From Pseudomonadota bacterium (GTDB lineage Bacteria > Pseudomonadota > Alphaproteobacteria > Rhizobiales > Tepidamorphaceae): a stretch of 6,479 nt of DNA. Under the pieces are notes generated by a model, which saw nothing but the letters and a program-made list of their open reading frames with translations, did not search any database and had not been told where the DNA came from. Position 1 is the stretch's first letter. Each line of letters begins with the position of its first letter. Positions 1 through 6,428 of the stretch are shown here, in pieces. The DNA is taken from assembly GCA_023458595.1 (NCBI GenBank), contig JAEWYT010000180.1:1-6479 (forward strand), in the 5' to 3' direction. A program made the translations under genes and the position numbers.

Positions 1-2
1 GC

Positions 3-1340
3 GCGCGGACCGCGCCGCCGCCGCGCCCGACCCGGTCGGAGGAGTACTACGCCACCAAGACGGCCATCTTCTCTGCCCTGATCGACGCCATCGATCTGAG
101 CCAGCTCGCGAAGATGGACGTGGAGTCCGCCCGCGACGAAATCCGCGACATCGTCAACGAGATTATTTCGCTGAAGAACGTCGTGATGTCGATCTCCGAG
201 CAGGAGGACCTGCTCGACGACATCTGCAACGACGTGCTCGGCTACGGACCGCTGGAACCGCTGCTGGCCCGCGACGACATCGCCGACATCATGGTGAACG
301 GCGCCGACACGGTGTACATCGAAGTCGCCGGCAAGATCGAGCAGACCAACGTTCATTTCCGCGACAACGGCCAGCTGCTCAACATCTGCCAGCGCATCGT
401 CAGCCAGGTCGGCCGTCGGGTCGACGAAGCGAGCCCGATCTGCGACGCGCGCCTTCCCGACGGCAGCCGCGTCAACGTCATCGTGCCGCCGCTGTCGATC
501 GACGGCCCCGCTCTCACCATCCGCAAGTTCAAGAAGGACAAGCTCACCCTCGAGCAACTGGTGAACTATGGCTCGGTCTCCCGGGAAGGCGCGACGATCC
601 TCGAGATCATCGGCCGCTGCCGATGCAACGTCGTCATCTCCGGCGGCACGGGCTCCGGCAAGACGACGCTCCTGAACTGCCTCACCCGCTACATCGACGA
701 GGACGAGCGGGTCATCACCTGCGAGGACGCCGCCGAACTGCAGCTTCAGCAGCCCCACGTGGTGCGGCTGGAGACGCGGCCCGCCAACCTGGAAGGCGAG
801 GGCGAGGTGACGATGCGCGAGTTGGTGAAGAACTGCCTGCGCATGCGTCCCGAGCGGATCATCGTCGGCGAAGTGCGCGGACCCGAGGCCTTCGACCTTC
901 TGCAGGCCATGAACACGGGCCATGACGGTTCGATGGGCACGCTGCACGCCAACAGCCCGCGCGAGGCCCTGTCGCGTATCGAAGGCATGATCACCATGGG
1001 CGGCTTCAACCTGCCGTCGCGAACGATCCGCGAGATGATCACCTCCTCGATCGACGTCATCGTCCAGGCGACCCGACTTCGCGACGGCTCGCGCCGCATC
1101 ACCCACATCACCGAGGTGCTCGGCACCGAGGGCGAGATCATTACCCTGCAGGATCTGTTCGTCTACGAAATCCTCGGCGAGGACGCGAACGGGCGCATTG
1201 TCGGTCGGCACCGCTCGACCGGCATCGCCCGCCCGGCCTTCTGGGATCGCGCCCGCTACTTCAACGAGGAGAACCGTCTCGCCGAGGCCCTCGACGCCGC
1301 CGAGGTGCAGAACGACGACGGCACCGTGTTCGGAGGCTGA
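3..1340 (+). CDS. cpaF: Tad/Flp pilus assembly ATPase CpaF (TadA), 5' end outside the window
   Basis: This is the type II/IV secretion-family ATPase that powers Flp pilus assembly at the cytoplasmic face of the inner membrane. The frame is open from the window edge. The first ATG (114) is internal, because the codons before it encode typical CpaF helix (EEYYATKTAIF... at 39 onward) and have no start codon or ribosome site, so the true start lies upstream. About 445 residues are visible. In order they are the N-terminal domain with LGYGPLEPLL (238-267) and DIMVNG, the linker GRRVDEASPICDARLPDGSR, the Walker A box GGTGSGKTT (642-668), the Walker B region RIIVGEVRG (855-881) and the His box GHDGSMGTLHAN (918-953). 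All catalytic motifs are intact. The stop TGA overlaps the tadB translation-initiation region. TadB and TadC follow immediately and are its membrane partners. The assignment to CpaF rather than VirB11 rests on the neighbours and the overall sequence. Confidence 0.97.
   Translation, partial: ARTAPPPRPTRSEEYYATKTAIFSALIDAIDLSQLAKMDVESARDEIRDIVNEIISLKNVVMSISEQEDLLDDICNDVLGYGPLEPLLARDDIADIMVNGADTVYIEVAGKIEQTNVHFRDNGQLLNICQRIVSQVGRRVDEASPICDARLPDGSRVNVIVPPLSIDGPALTIRKFKKDKLTLEQLVNYGSVSREGATILEIIGRCRCNVVISGGTGSGKTTLLNCLTRYIDEDERVITCEDAAELQLQQPHVVRLETRPANLEGEGEVTMRELVKNCLRMRPERIIVGEVRGPEAFDLLQAMNTGHDGSMGTLHANSPREALSRIEGMITMGGFNLPSRTIREMITSSIDVIVQATRLRDGSRRITHITEVLGTEGEIITLQDLFVYEILGEDANGRIVGRHRSTGIARPAFWDRARYFNEENRLAEALDAAEVQNDDGTVFGG
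1332..1336 (+). promoter_or_regulatory. Ribosome binding site of tadB
   Basis: GGAGG lies inside the last codons of cpaF, nine bases before the tadB ATG. It supports the start at 1346 and suggests translation of tadB is tied to that of cpaF. Confidence 0.7.
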
Positions 1341-1345
1341 TCGGC

Positions 1346-2344
1346 ATGCTCAACGACCAGTTGGTCGGCATCGCCATCGCGGTCATGGCGATGCTCAGTG
1401 TAGGCGGCATCGCCTGGGTATTCGTCTATCCGCTGCTTTCGGGCGAACGGCGTACCGAGAAGCGGATGAAGACCGTCACGGCCCGCCGCAACGTGAACGC
1501 CGCGGCCGCGGTGAAGGCCGAGGCCGAGGCCAAAAGCCGTCGCAGGCAGGTCCAGGAAACCCTCAAGGAACTGGAGTCCAAGCAGAAAGCGAGGAAACGG
1601 CCGCCCCTCCGGATCCGCATCAGTCAGGCCGGGCTTAGCTGGTCCGTCAAAGGGTACTTCATCTTCAGTGCCGTCATGGGCTTCATATTCTTCGTCGTCG
1701 GCCTCATTGTCGCCACCGGAACTCCCCTTGCGTGGCTTGCGTTCCTCGTCGTCGGCGCCGTCGGCCTTCCGTACTGGATGCTCGGCTTCCTGAAGAAACG
1801 GCGCATGAAGAAGTTCCTGAACGAATTCCCCAACGCCGTCGACGTCATCGTCCGCGGCGTCAAGGCCGGACTGCCGCTCAACGACTGCCTGCGAATCGTC
1901 GCCGCCGAGGTGCAGGAGCCGGTCAAGTCGGAATTCCGCCAGGTAGTCGAATCCCAGGCGCTCGGCCTGCCGGTTTCGGACTGCGTCGAGCGTATGTTCG
2001 ACCGCATGCCGCTGGCCGAGGTCAATTTCTTCGCCATCGTCATCGCAATCCAGCAGAAGGCCGGCGGCAATCTGTCAGAGGCCCTGTCGAACCTGTCGAA
2101 GGTGTTACGCGATCGCAAGAAGATGCAGGGCAAGATCCAGGCGATGAGCCAGGAGGCGAAGGCGTCGGCGGCAATCATCGGCGCGCTGCCGGTCGTCGTC
2201 ATGATCCTCGTGTTCCTGACGACCCCGAGCTACATGTCGCTGCTCTGGACCGAACAGATCGGCCGCATCATGATGGCCGGCTGCGCCTGCTGGATGCTTA
2301 TGGGCATCTTGGTGATGAAGAAGATGATCAACTTCAAGTTCTAG
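1346..2344 (+). CDS. tadB: Tad/Flp pilus inner-membrane platform protein TadB (type II secretion F family)
   Basis: TadB forms, with TadC, the inner-membrane platform on which the CpaF ATPase acts to push Flp pilin outward. The protein has 332 residues, about the usual family length. Visible segments are a membrane helix at residues 7-31, a charged Ala/Lys/Glu/Arg-rich stretch at 34-90 that is probably helical and cytoplasmic, a helix pair at 103-124 and 127-149, the T2SSF domain at about 157-290 (FPNAVDVIVRGVKAGLPLND, then the conserved IAIQQKAGGNLSEAL), and C-terminal helices at about 274-292 and 306-324. The start at 1346 has a good ribosome site and lies 5 bases after the cpaF stop. It is in the same operon as cpaF and tadC. 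No damage is seen. TadB rather than TadC is chosen from gene order and the AGGNLSEAL motif. Confidence 0.95.
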   Translation: MLNDQLVGIAIAVMAMLSVGGIAWVFVYPLLSGERRTEKRMKTVTARRNVNAAAAVKAEAEAKSRRRQVQETLKELESKQKARKRPPLRIRISQAGLSWSVKGYFIFSAVMGFIFFVVGLIVATGTPLAWLAFLVVGAVGLPYWMLGFLKKRRMKKFLNEFPNAVDVIVRGVKAGLPLNDCLRIVAAEVQEPVKSEFRQVVESQALGLPVSDCVERMFDRMPLAEVNFFAIVIAIQQKAGGNLSEALSNLSKVLRDRKKMQGKIQAMSQEAKASAAIIGALPVVVMILVFLTTPSYMSLLWTEQIGRIMMAGCACWMLMGILVMKKMINFKF

Positions 2345-2349
2345 GGGCC

Positions 2350-2354
2350 GGAGG
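2350..2354 (+). promoter_or_regulatory. Unusually close ribosome binding site of tadC
   Basis: GGAGG ends only two bases before the ATG at 2357, against the usual 5-9. No other ATG, GTG or TTG in frame lies between the tadB stop (2342-2344) and this ATG, and the next in-frame ATG (residue 32) would remove the first membrane helix. The start is therefore kept, with translational coupling to tadB the likely compensation. Confidence 0.5.
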
Positions 2355-2356
2355 AA

Positions 2357-3331
2357 ATGCAGCAGATTTTCGACGTGGCCAACGATCCTTCCCTGCTCGT
2401 CGCGATCCTGTCGTCGATCGCCGCCGTTGCGGCGATCATCTCCGTCGGTATGCCGCTGCTGTCCAGCGACAAGCTCGGGGATCGCATGAAGTACGTCGCG
2501 AAAGAGCGCGCGCAGATGCGCGATCGCGAACGCGCCCGCCTTGCCGCCGAATCCAGCCGCGTGTCACTGCGCAAGTCGCCGAAGGCATACATGCAGGAGG
2601 TCGTGGACCGGCTCAATCTGCGCAAGTACCTCGAATCGAACGACACCCGCGACAAGCTGAAAATGGCCGGCTACCGCGGCCAGGCCGCACTGATCACGTT
2701 CCTGTTCTTCCGCGTGGCGCTGCCGCCGATCCTGCTCGTTGTCACGCTGGTCTATCTGTTCTTTATCGGCAACTACCAATCCCAGCCGGCGATGATCAAG
2801 GTCATGATCGCACTCGGCGCGGCCTATGGCGGCTTCTACGGCCCCAACCTTTACGTCTCCAACCGGATCAAGCGCCGCCAGCAGGAGATCCAGCAGGCCT
2901 TCCCCGATGCGCTCGACCTGATGCTGATCTGCGTCGAATCGGGCATGTCGATCGAGCAGGCCTTCCGCAAGGTCAGCCAGGAGGTCGGCAGCCAGTCGAT
3001 CGCGCTCGCCGAGGAACTGAGCCTGACGACCGCCGAACTCTCCTACCTGCAGGAGCGGCGTGTCGCCTACGAGAACCTCGGAAAACGCACCGGCCTTCCC
3101 GGCGTCAAGGCGGTCGTCACCGCGCTCGTCCAGGCCGAGCGTTACGGCACCCCGCTCGGCAATGCTCTGCGCGTCATGGCTCAGGAGAACCGCGACCTGC
3201 GCATGCAGGCGGCCGAAAAGATGGCTGCCGCCCTGCCGCCGAAGCTGACCGTTCCGATGATCGTCTTCTTTCTGCCGGTCCTCTTCGTCGTCATCCTAGG
3301 GCCCGCCGCGATCAAGCTGATGAAGCTGTAG
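2357..3331 (+). CDS. tadC: Tad/Flp pilus inner-membrane platform protein TadC (type II secretion F family)
   Basis: This is the second platform protein of the Flp pilus machine, acting with TadB in the inner membrane. It has 324 residues, the usual size. The start MQQIFDVANDPSLLVAIL is typical of the family. Segments are a membrane helix at about 12-34, a charged cytoplasmic stretch at 38-75, helices at about 112-137 and 146-167, the T2SSF domain at about 178-310 (AFPDALDLMLICVESGMSIEQAF, with VQAERYGTPLGNALRVMAQE in its second half) and a C-terminal helix at about 297-317 before GPAAIKLMKL. It begins 12 bases after tadB in the same frame, separated from it by the TAG stop and four codons. 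It is the last gene of the operon here: a hairpin starts at the last base of its stop codon and no TadD-type TPR gene follows. Confidence 0.95.
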   Translation: MQQIFDVANDPSLLVAILSSIAAVAAIISVGMPLLSSDKLGDRMKYVAKERAQMRDRERARLAAESSRVSLRKSPKAYMQEVVDRLNLRKYLESNDTRDKLKMAGYRGQAALITFLFFRVALPPILLVVTLVYLFFIGNYQSQPAMIKVMIALGAAYGGFYGPNLYVSNRIKRRQQEIQQAFPDALDLMLICVESGMSIEQAFRKVSQEVGSQSIALAEELSLTTAELSYLQERRVAYENLGKRTGLPGVKAVVTALVQAERYGTPLGNALRVMAQENRDLRMQAAEKMAAALPPKLTVPMIVFFLPVLFVVILGPAAIKLMKL

Positions 3332-3351
3332 CGGTCCGGGACCCGGACCGC
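3331..3351. terminator. Hairpin between convergent tadC and amidohydrolase genes, probable bidirectional terminator
   Basis: GCGGTCCGG (3331-3339) and CCGGACCGC (3343-3351) form a perfect 9-bp stem with a 3-base loop. It begins on the last base of the tadC stop codon and ends four bases before the last codon of the opposite-strand gene. Position and strength suit a shared terminator. No T-run follows on either strand, so it is not a textbook intrinsic terminator, and it may work with Rho or mainly protect the 3' ends of the RNAs. Confidence 0.5.
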
Positions 3352-3355
3352 CTCG

Positions 3356-5023
3356 TCACCCCTCGTAGACGACCCGCCCGTCGCTCACCGTGACGACCGG
3401 CTTCATCGCCGGCAGTTCCTCCGGATCGGCCGTCTCGATGTCGCCCGACATCACGACGAGGTCGGCGAGCATGCCTGGCCTCAGCATCCCCTTGCGGTTC
3501 TCCATGAACTCGATCCACGCCCCGTCGCGGGTGTAGGAGGCGAGCGCGTCGCCGAGCGACTGACGCTGATCGGGATTGCCCGGCGCCCAGGGCTTGCGCG
3601 TCAGCGCGGCCCACAGGTTCGGCATCGGATCGATCGGCGACACCGGCCAGTCGGTGGCGAAGATCATCGCCGCTCCGGCCTCGCGGAGCGTTTGCCAGGC
3701 ATAGGCGTAGGGCCACTTCGCTTCCCCGATGATCGAGGCCGTCGGCTCCCGCGGGAAGCCGGTGCCCGGCGCGTGGGTCGGCTGCATCGAGGCGCCGACG
3801 CCGAGTGCCGCGAAGCGGGCGATGTCGTCGGGATGGACGACCTCGATATGCTCGATGCGGTGGCGGGAATCGCGCGGCCCGTTGGCCTTCCGCGCCGCCT
3901 CGTAGCCGTCGAGCACGATGCGCACCGCCCCGTCGCCGATCGCGTGCACGGCGATCTGCAGGCCGCGCCGGTCCGCTTCGGTCGCGATCTCGGCGAAGCG
4001 CTCCGGCTCGAACAGCGGCTCGCCGCGCCAGCCGGGCTTGCCCGGATAGTCGTCGAGCATCACCGCCGTCCAGGAATCGACGACGCCGTCGACGAACATC
4101 TTGACGAAGCCGGAGGACAGCCGCTCGGAGCGGTAGCGCCGGTGCATCTCCTCCGCCTTGTCGAGGGCGTCGAGGTCCATGAAGTTCTTGAAGTGGAACG
4201 GCACCCGCACGCGCACCGGCAGCCCCTCCTGCCTGTCGATCTCGTCGAGGAGGTCGAGCTGGTAGAGATTGCCGTCCATGTTCTGGACCGACGTGACGCC
4301 GTGCCTCGCGCAATGGGCGAGGCCGCGCCGCATCAGCTCGAGGTCGAAGGCGCGCTCGGCGGGGGTCGGGTCGGGGTCCGGCTCGCCGCCGGTCTCGAGC
4401 CCCAGCCGGAAGCGGACGCCCGCCGCGCCCAGTCTCAAGACCGGATTGTAGGCCTCGCCCTCGCGCAGCTCGCCGGCGGCCTTGCCGTCCGGCCCCATGA
4501 CGATCTCGTTGCCTACCCCGATCTGCTTGCCGTTCAGGATGCCGGCGGCCTCCAGCGCCTTCGTGTTGGCCCAGGCGGTGTGGTGGTCGGCGGCGAACAT
4601 GATGAAGGCCCGGTCGGGCAGGATCTCGTCGAGATGCCGGCGGGTGATGCGCTCGTTCCCCGGCAGGATCGCGTAGTCCGCCCCCTGCGCGACCAGGAGC
4701 GGCTCGCCCGGCCGTCCGGCGGCGTAGGCGCGCGCGGCCGCCGTCAGCGCGTCGAGCCCGTGCACGCCGGAAAGCTGGAGGTTGTCGAGCTCGGCCGCCC
4801 CGCAGAACAGGTGCACGTGCGCGTCGTTGAAGCCCGGCAGGACGCTCGCACCGCCCGCGTCGATCACCCGCGTCGCGTTGCTCTTCAGTCCGTCGATCTC
4901 GTCCGCCGGACCGACCGCCATGATCTCGTTGTCGACGACCGCGACGGCCCCGGCTCCGGACGCGTGCGGATCGACGGTCAGGACCCTGGCGTTGGTGACG
5001 ATGAGATCGGCTCTCGGGGACAT
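3356..5023 (-). CDS. YtcJ-type metal-dependent amidohydrolase (amidohydrolase 3 family)
   Basis: This is a predicted cytoplasmic metal-dependent hydrolase of the amidohydrolase superfamily. Relatives cleave amide or formamide-type bonds, but the substrate cannot be told from sequence. The 555 residues match the family length (about 530-600). The order is an N-terminal beta domain (LIVTNARVLTVDP), the metal-binding HxH in GFNDAHVHLF (His69, His71), ADHHTAWANT at 145-154, FVKMFVDGVVDS with the likely bridging Lys308, IAVHAIGDGA with His360, RHRIEHIEVVHPDD with His392, the catalytic FATDWPVSP with Asp458, and a closing beta segment (GMLADLVVMSGDIETADPE). No signal peptide or membrane helix is seen. 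The start is supported by GGAGAAG on the minus strand just upstream. It stands alone, convergent with the pilus operon, so no pathway can be inferred from neighbours. Confidence 0.93.
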   Translation of the reverse strand: MSPRADLIVTNARVLTVDPHASGAGAVAVVDNEIMAVGPADEIDGLKSNATRVIDAGGASVLPGFNDAHVHLFCGAAELDNLQLSGVHGLDALTAAARAYAAGRPGEPLLVAQGADYAILPGNERITRRHLDEILPDRAFIMFAADHHTAWANTKALEAAGILNGKQIGVGNEIVMGPDGKAAGELREGEAYNPVLRLGAAGVRFRLGLETGGEPDPDPTPAERAFDLELMRRGLAHCARHGVTSVQNMDGNLYQLDLLDEIDRQEGLPVRVRVPFHFKNFMDLDALDKAEEMHRRYRSERLSSGFVKMFVDGVVDSWTAVMLDDYPGKPGWRGEPLFEPERFAEIATEADRRGLQIAVHAIGDGAVRIVLDGYEAARKANGPRDSRHRIEHIEVVHPDDIARFAALGVGASMQPTHAPGTGFPREPTASIIGEAKWPYAYAWQTLREAGAAMIFATDWPVSPIDPMPNLWAALTRKPWAPGNPDQRQSLGDALASYTRDGAWIEFMENRKGMLRPGMLADLVVMSGDIETADPEELPAMKPVVTVSDGRVVYEG

Positions 5024-5026
5024 CGG

Positions 5027-5033
5027 CTTCTCC
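5027..5033 (-). promoter_or_regulatory. Ribosome binding site of the amidohydrolase gene
   Basis: On the minus strand GGAGAAG precedes the ATG at 5023, with about five bases between the GGAGA core and the start. A second ATG at 5040-5038 on the same strand is out of frame, so this site decides the start. Confidence 0.65.
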
Positions 5034-5043
5034 GCTGCATTTT

Positions 5044-5053
5044 TGTGATCACA
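5044..5053. promoter_or_regulatory. Palindrome TGTGATCACA, candidate operator for the amidohydrolase gene
   Basis: This is a perfect 10-bp palindrome starting 20 bases upstream of the amidohydrolase start codon, in its probable leader or promoter. The GT...AC core is of the kind bound by GntR-family regulators. It also equals two CRP half-sites (TGTGA/TCACA) without the usual 6-base spacer, which argues against CRP. No regulator gene is in the window. The site is seen; its use is inferred. Confidence 0.35.
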
Positions 5054-5164
5054 TTCGCCCTCTTGTAGCGCGCCGGCGCGCGCTTGGGCAGCCCGTTCCT
5101 GGGCAGGCGGTTTCGTCGCGTCCGGTGCCGTTTCGGGCCCTCGCGAAGGCGCGTGGGAAGCCCG

Positions 5165-5302
5165 GAGTTATTTAATCGGCGTAACGACTCCTTAGCATTT
5201 TTCGATTAGTTTCATCGCAGTTCATCCGCCTGGAAAGCGGATTGTTAAGCGTACCCCCGACCTCGCGCAGGAGCCTTGGCGGCGACAACGAAGGAGTTTC
5301 CG
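5165..5302 (+). promoter_or_regulatory. AT-richer leader and probable promoter region of the collagen-like gene
   Basis: The stretch from about 5165 to 5250 is clearly richer in A and T than the rest of the window and includes TTATTTAATC and GCATTTTTCGATTAG. That is expected for promoter DNA upstream of the collagen-like gene. No convincing -35/-10 pair can be picked by eye. The ribosome site AAGGAG at 5291-5296 lies six bases before the GTG at 5303 and decides that start. Confidence 0.35.
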
Positions 5303-5605
5303 GTGGAGACTCTTGCGAAGTCAGCCGGAACGGCGGCTGTCTGTCTGTGCCTCGTATTGCCCGGCGCGTCCGTCGCGCTCCGTTCGGCCGACGCGTCCGG
5401 GCGCGGCGATCGTGCCGCCTCCGCCGCCGGCGGTCCCGAAGTCGCCGGCAAGCCGCGTTTCTCGGTTACCAGGGCGGCGATCGAGAAGGGCAGCCTCGTC
5501 GTCATCGGTACGACGAGGCGCCCGCGTCAGAACGTCCAGCTCGACGGCAGGTATGCCACCCGCTCCGGCGCCGACCGGATCTTTTCCTTCGAAAAGGCCT
5601 ACTGA
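5303..5605 (+). CDS. N-terminal fragment of the collagen-like protein: signal peptide plus truncated domain
   Basis: This part would be translated if the TGA stops ribosomes. It has 100 residues starting at GTG, chosen because AAGGAG lies six bases upstream; an alternative TTG at 5276 has no such support and would place extra polar residues before the signal peptide. Residues 1-27 are a signal peptide (ETLAKSAGT, then AAVCLCLVLPGASVAL), with likely cleavage after SVA (25) or ADA (31); no clear lipobox is seen. Residues 28-50 form a low-complexity Ala/Gly linker. Residues 51-100 are a small beta-rich domain (FSVTRAAIEKGSLVVIGTT, NVQLDGRYATRSGA) that ends abruptly before its final strands. On its own it is unlikely to fold. 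Confidence 0.6.
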   Translation: METLAKSAGTAAVCLCLVLPGASVALRSADASGRGDRAASAAGGPEVAGKPRFSVTRAAIEKGSLVVIGTTRRPRQNVQLDGRYATRSGADRIFSFEKAY

Positions 5606-5626
5606 CCGGAGAACTGCGAGATCGTC

Positions 5627-6307
5627 GTGACCACGGCTCGGACGAAGCGCCGGGCGCTCGTCCAGTACTGCGGCCCGGAAGGCCCGGCGGGAGCGGCCGG
5701 ACCGGCCGGGCCGCAGGGCCCGACGGGCCTGCGCGGTCCGCAGGGCGACGCGGGGCCCCAGGGCGATCCCGGCCCGCAGGGCAATCCCGGTCCCCAGGGC
5801 GCCACCGGTCCCCAGGGTGCTACCGGCTCGCAAGGTGCTACCGGCCCGCAGGGCGCCACCGGTCCGCAGGGTGTCGCCGGTCCGCAGGGGCCGTCCGGCA
5901 TCGTCCAGATCGTCGTCGGCACGTCGGCGACGCCGGTGAACGATACGAACGGCACGCCGAGCGGCTCGCCGGTCGGAACCAACTGCGTGCTTTCCATAAC
6001 CACGACGGGCGGCGCTGTGCGCCTCGACGGGCGCTTCCGGGTCGCTTCCGGCTTCGGCCGCCTGAACGCGACGATCCTGCGCGACGGCGTCAACCTGAAC
6101 ACGGTCCCCGCGCAGCCGATCTGGATCGAGAACCGCAGCGGCAACGTCGCCAAGACCAAGACGGCGAACGTCGTGTGGCTCGACGCGCCGACGGCCGGCA
6201 CGCACGCCTACTCTCTCGTCGTATGGGAGGCCCAGCGCGCCTTCACCGTGGAGAACAACCTGACTCCCTGCATGCTGATGGCGATGGAGATGGTGCCGAG
6301 CCCGTAG
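5627..6307 (+). CDS. C-terminal fragment of the collagen-like protein: Gly-X-Y region and globular head
   Basis: This is the part after the TGA, shown from the first possible restart (GTG 5627), giving 226 residues. Initiation there looks poor: GGAG at 5608-5611 is about 15 bases away, and the product would lack a signal peptide. Residues 1-15 finish the N-terminal domain (LVQYC). Residues 16-90 are 25 perfect Gly-X-Y triplets, which form a collagen triple helix. Residues 91-226 are a head rich in predicted beta strands (VRLDGRFRVASGFGRLNATI, GTHAYSLVVWEAQ), with Cys120 and Cys215 that may pair, ending in MLMAMEMVPSP. Such heads often trimerise collagen-like proteins, but I do not recognise this family. 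Preservation of the long open frame and its triplets suggests the break is recent. Confidence 0.6.
   Translation: MTTARTKRRALVQYCGPEGPAGAAGPAGPQGPTGLRGPQGDAGPQGDPGPQGNPGPQGATGPQGATGSQGATGPQGATGPQGVAGPQGPSGIVQIVVGTSATPVNDTNGTPSGSPVGTNCVLSITTTGGAVRLDGRFRVASGFGRLNATILRDGVNLNTVPAQPIWIENRSGNVAKTKTANVVWLDAPTAGTHAYSLVVWEAQRAFTVENNLTPCMLMAMEMVPSP
5672..5896 (+). repeat. Collagen-like Gly-X-Y coding repeat, 25 triplets
   Basis: A 9-base period encodes 25 consecutive Gly-X-Y triplets without interruption. It is rich in GPQ, with GAT as the commonest partner. From 5789 to 5878 it becomes an 18-base tandem repeat of five units, GPQGAT, GPQGAT, GSQGAT, GPQGAT and GPQGVA. Synonymous differences between units show they are not freshly copied. 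Charged residues are few (Glu, Arg and two Asp in the first half). Confidence 0.95.
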
Positions 6308-6320
6308 CCATGCCCGATCG

Positions 6321-6344
6321 CCCCGGCGGCCGTTCGGCGCGGGG
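6321..6344 (+). terminator. Weak hairpin after the collagen-like gene, possible terminator
   Basis: CCCCG (6321-6325) pairs with CGGGG (6340-6344). Inside, GCCG (6329-6332) can pair with CGGC (6335-6338), leaving a 3-by-1 internal loop. It lies 13 bases after the TAG stop at 6305-6307. The tail is GG then AAAT, not a T-run, so the call is tentative. Confidence 0.25.
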
Positions 6345-6428
6345 GGAAATCTCCTGATCCGGCCGCGGCGACCGCATCCGGGCGGGGCCGCATATCCAGG
6401 AACCCTCACGTCTGCCCCCGGTGACAGT

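Larger units (their letters stand above)
5303..6307 (+). pseudogene. Secreted collagen-like protein gene interrupted by an in-frame TGA
   Basis: Read as one unit, the gene has 334 codons: a signal peptide, an N-terminal beta-rich domain with cysteines, 25 Gly-X-Y triplets and a C-terminal head. Codon 101 is TGA (5603-5605). The parts before and after are in the same frame, and the sequence across it (FSFEKAY, stop, PENCEIVV, then LVQYCGPEGP) reads as one continuous domain. There is no shift or gap, so a single base change (for example from TGG, CGA or TTA) explains it. From my recollection of alphaproteobacterial collagen-like proteins, a Tyr-x-Pro-x-x-Cys-x-Val pattern occurs just before the collagen stretch, which fits an interrupted domain. 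A surface or matrix role is inferred only. Alternatives are a sequencing error, or readthrough of the TGA. Confidence 0.7.

Noticed and set aside
114..116. ATG at 114 as the start of cpaF
   Set aside because: The frame is open to the window edge and the upstream residues are conserved-looking CpaF sequence; no ribosome site precedes this ATG.
1732..3393. A 553-codon open frame on the + strand across tadB and tadC
   Set aside because: It overlaps two well-supported genes in another frame, and the product is Arg/Pro/Ala-rich low-complexity sequence typical of a shifted frame in GC-rich DNA.
3692..5068. A 458-codon open frame on the + strand opposite the amidohydrolase
   Set aside because: It is a mirror of a GC-rich gene on the other strand. 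Its product is Arg/Val/Glu-rich without recognisable motifs, while the minus strand encodes a complete enzyme.
5173..5208. Inverted TAATCG/CGATTA pair in the AT-rich spacer, and loose resemblance to CtrA TTAA sites
   Set aside because: The arms are six bases with a 24-base gap, and no TTAA-N7-TTAA is present; this is compatible with chance in AT-rich sequence.
5603..5645. Selenocysteine insertion at the TGA
   Set aside because: Only a poor, bulged hairpin (CGAG 5617-5620 with CTCG) is visible downstream, and the domain has no redox-enzyme context. A nonsense change is simpler.
5242..6357. Open frame of 371 codons shifted relative to the collagen-like frame, spanning the TGA
   Set aside because: It would bypass the stop but gives Arg/Ser-rich low-complexity sequence. 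The signal peptide, Gly-X-Y triplets and head are all in the other frame.
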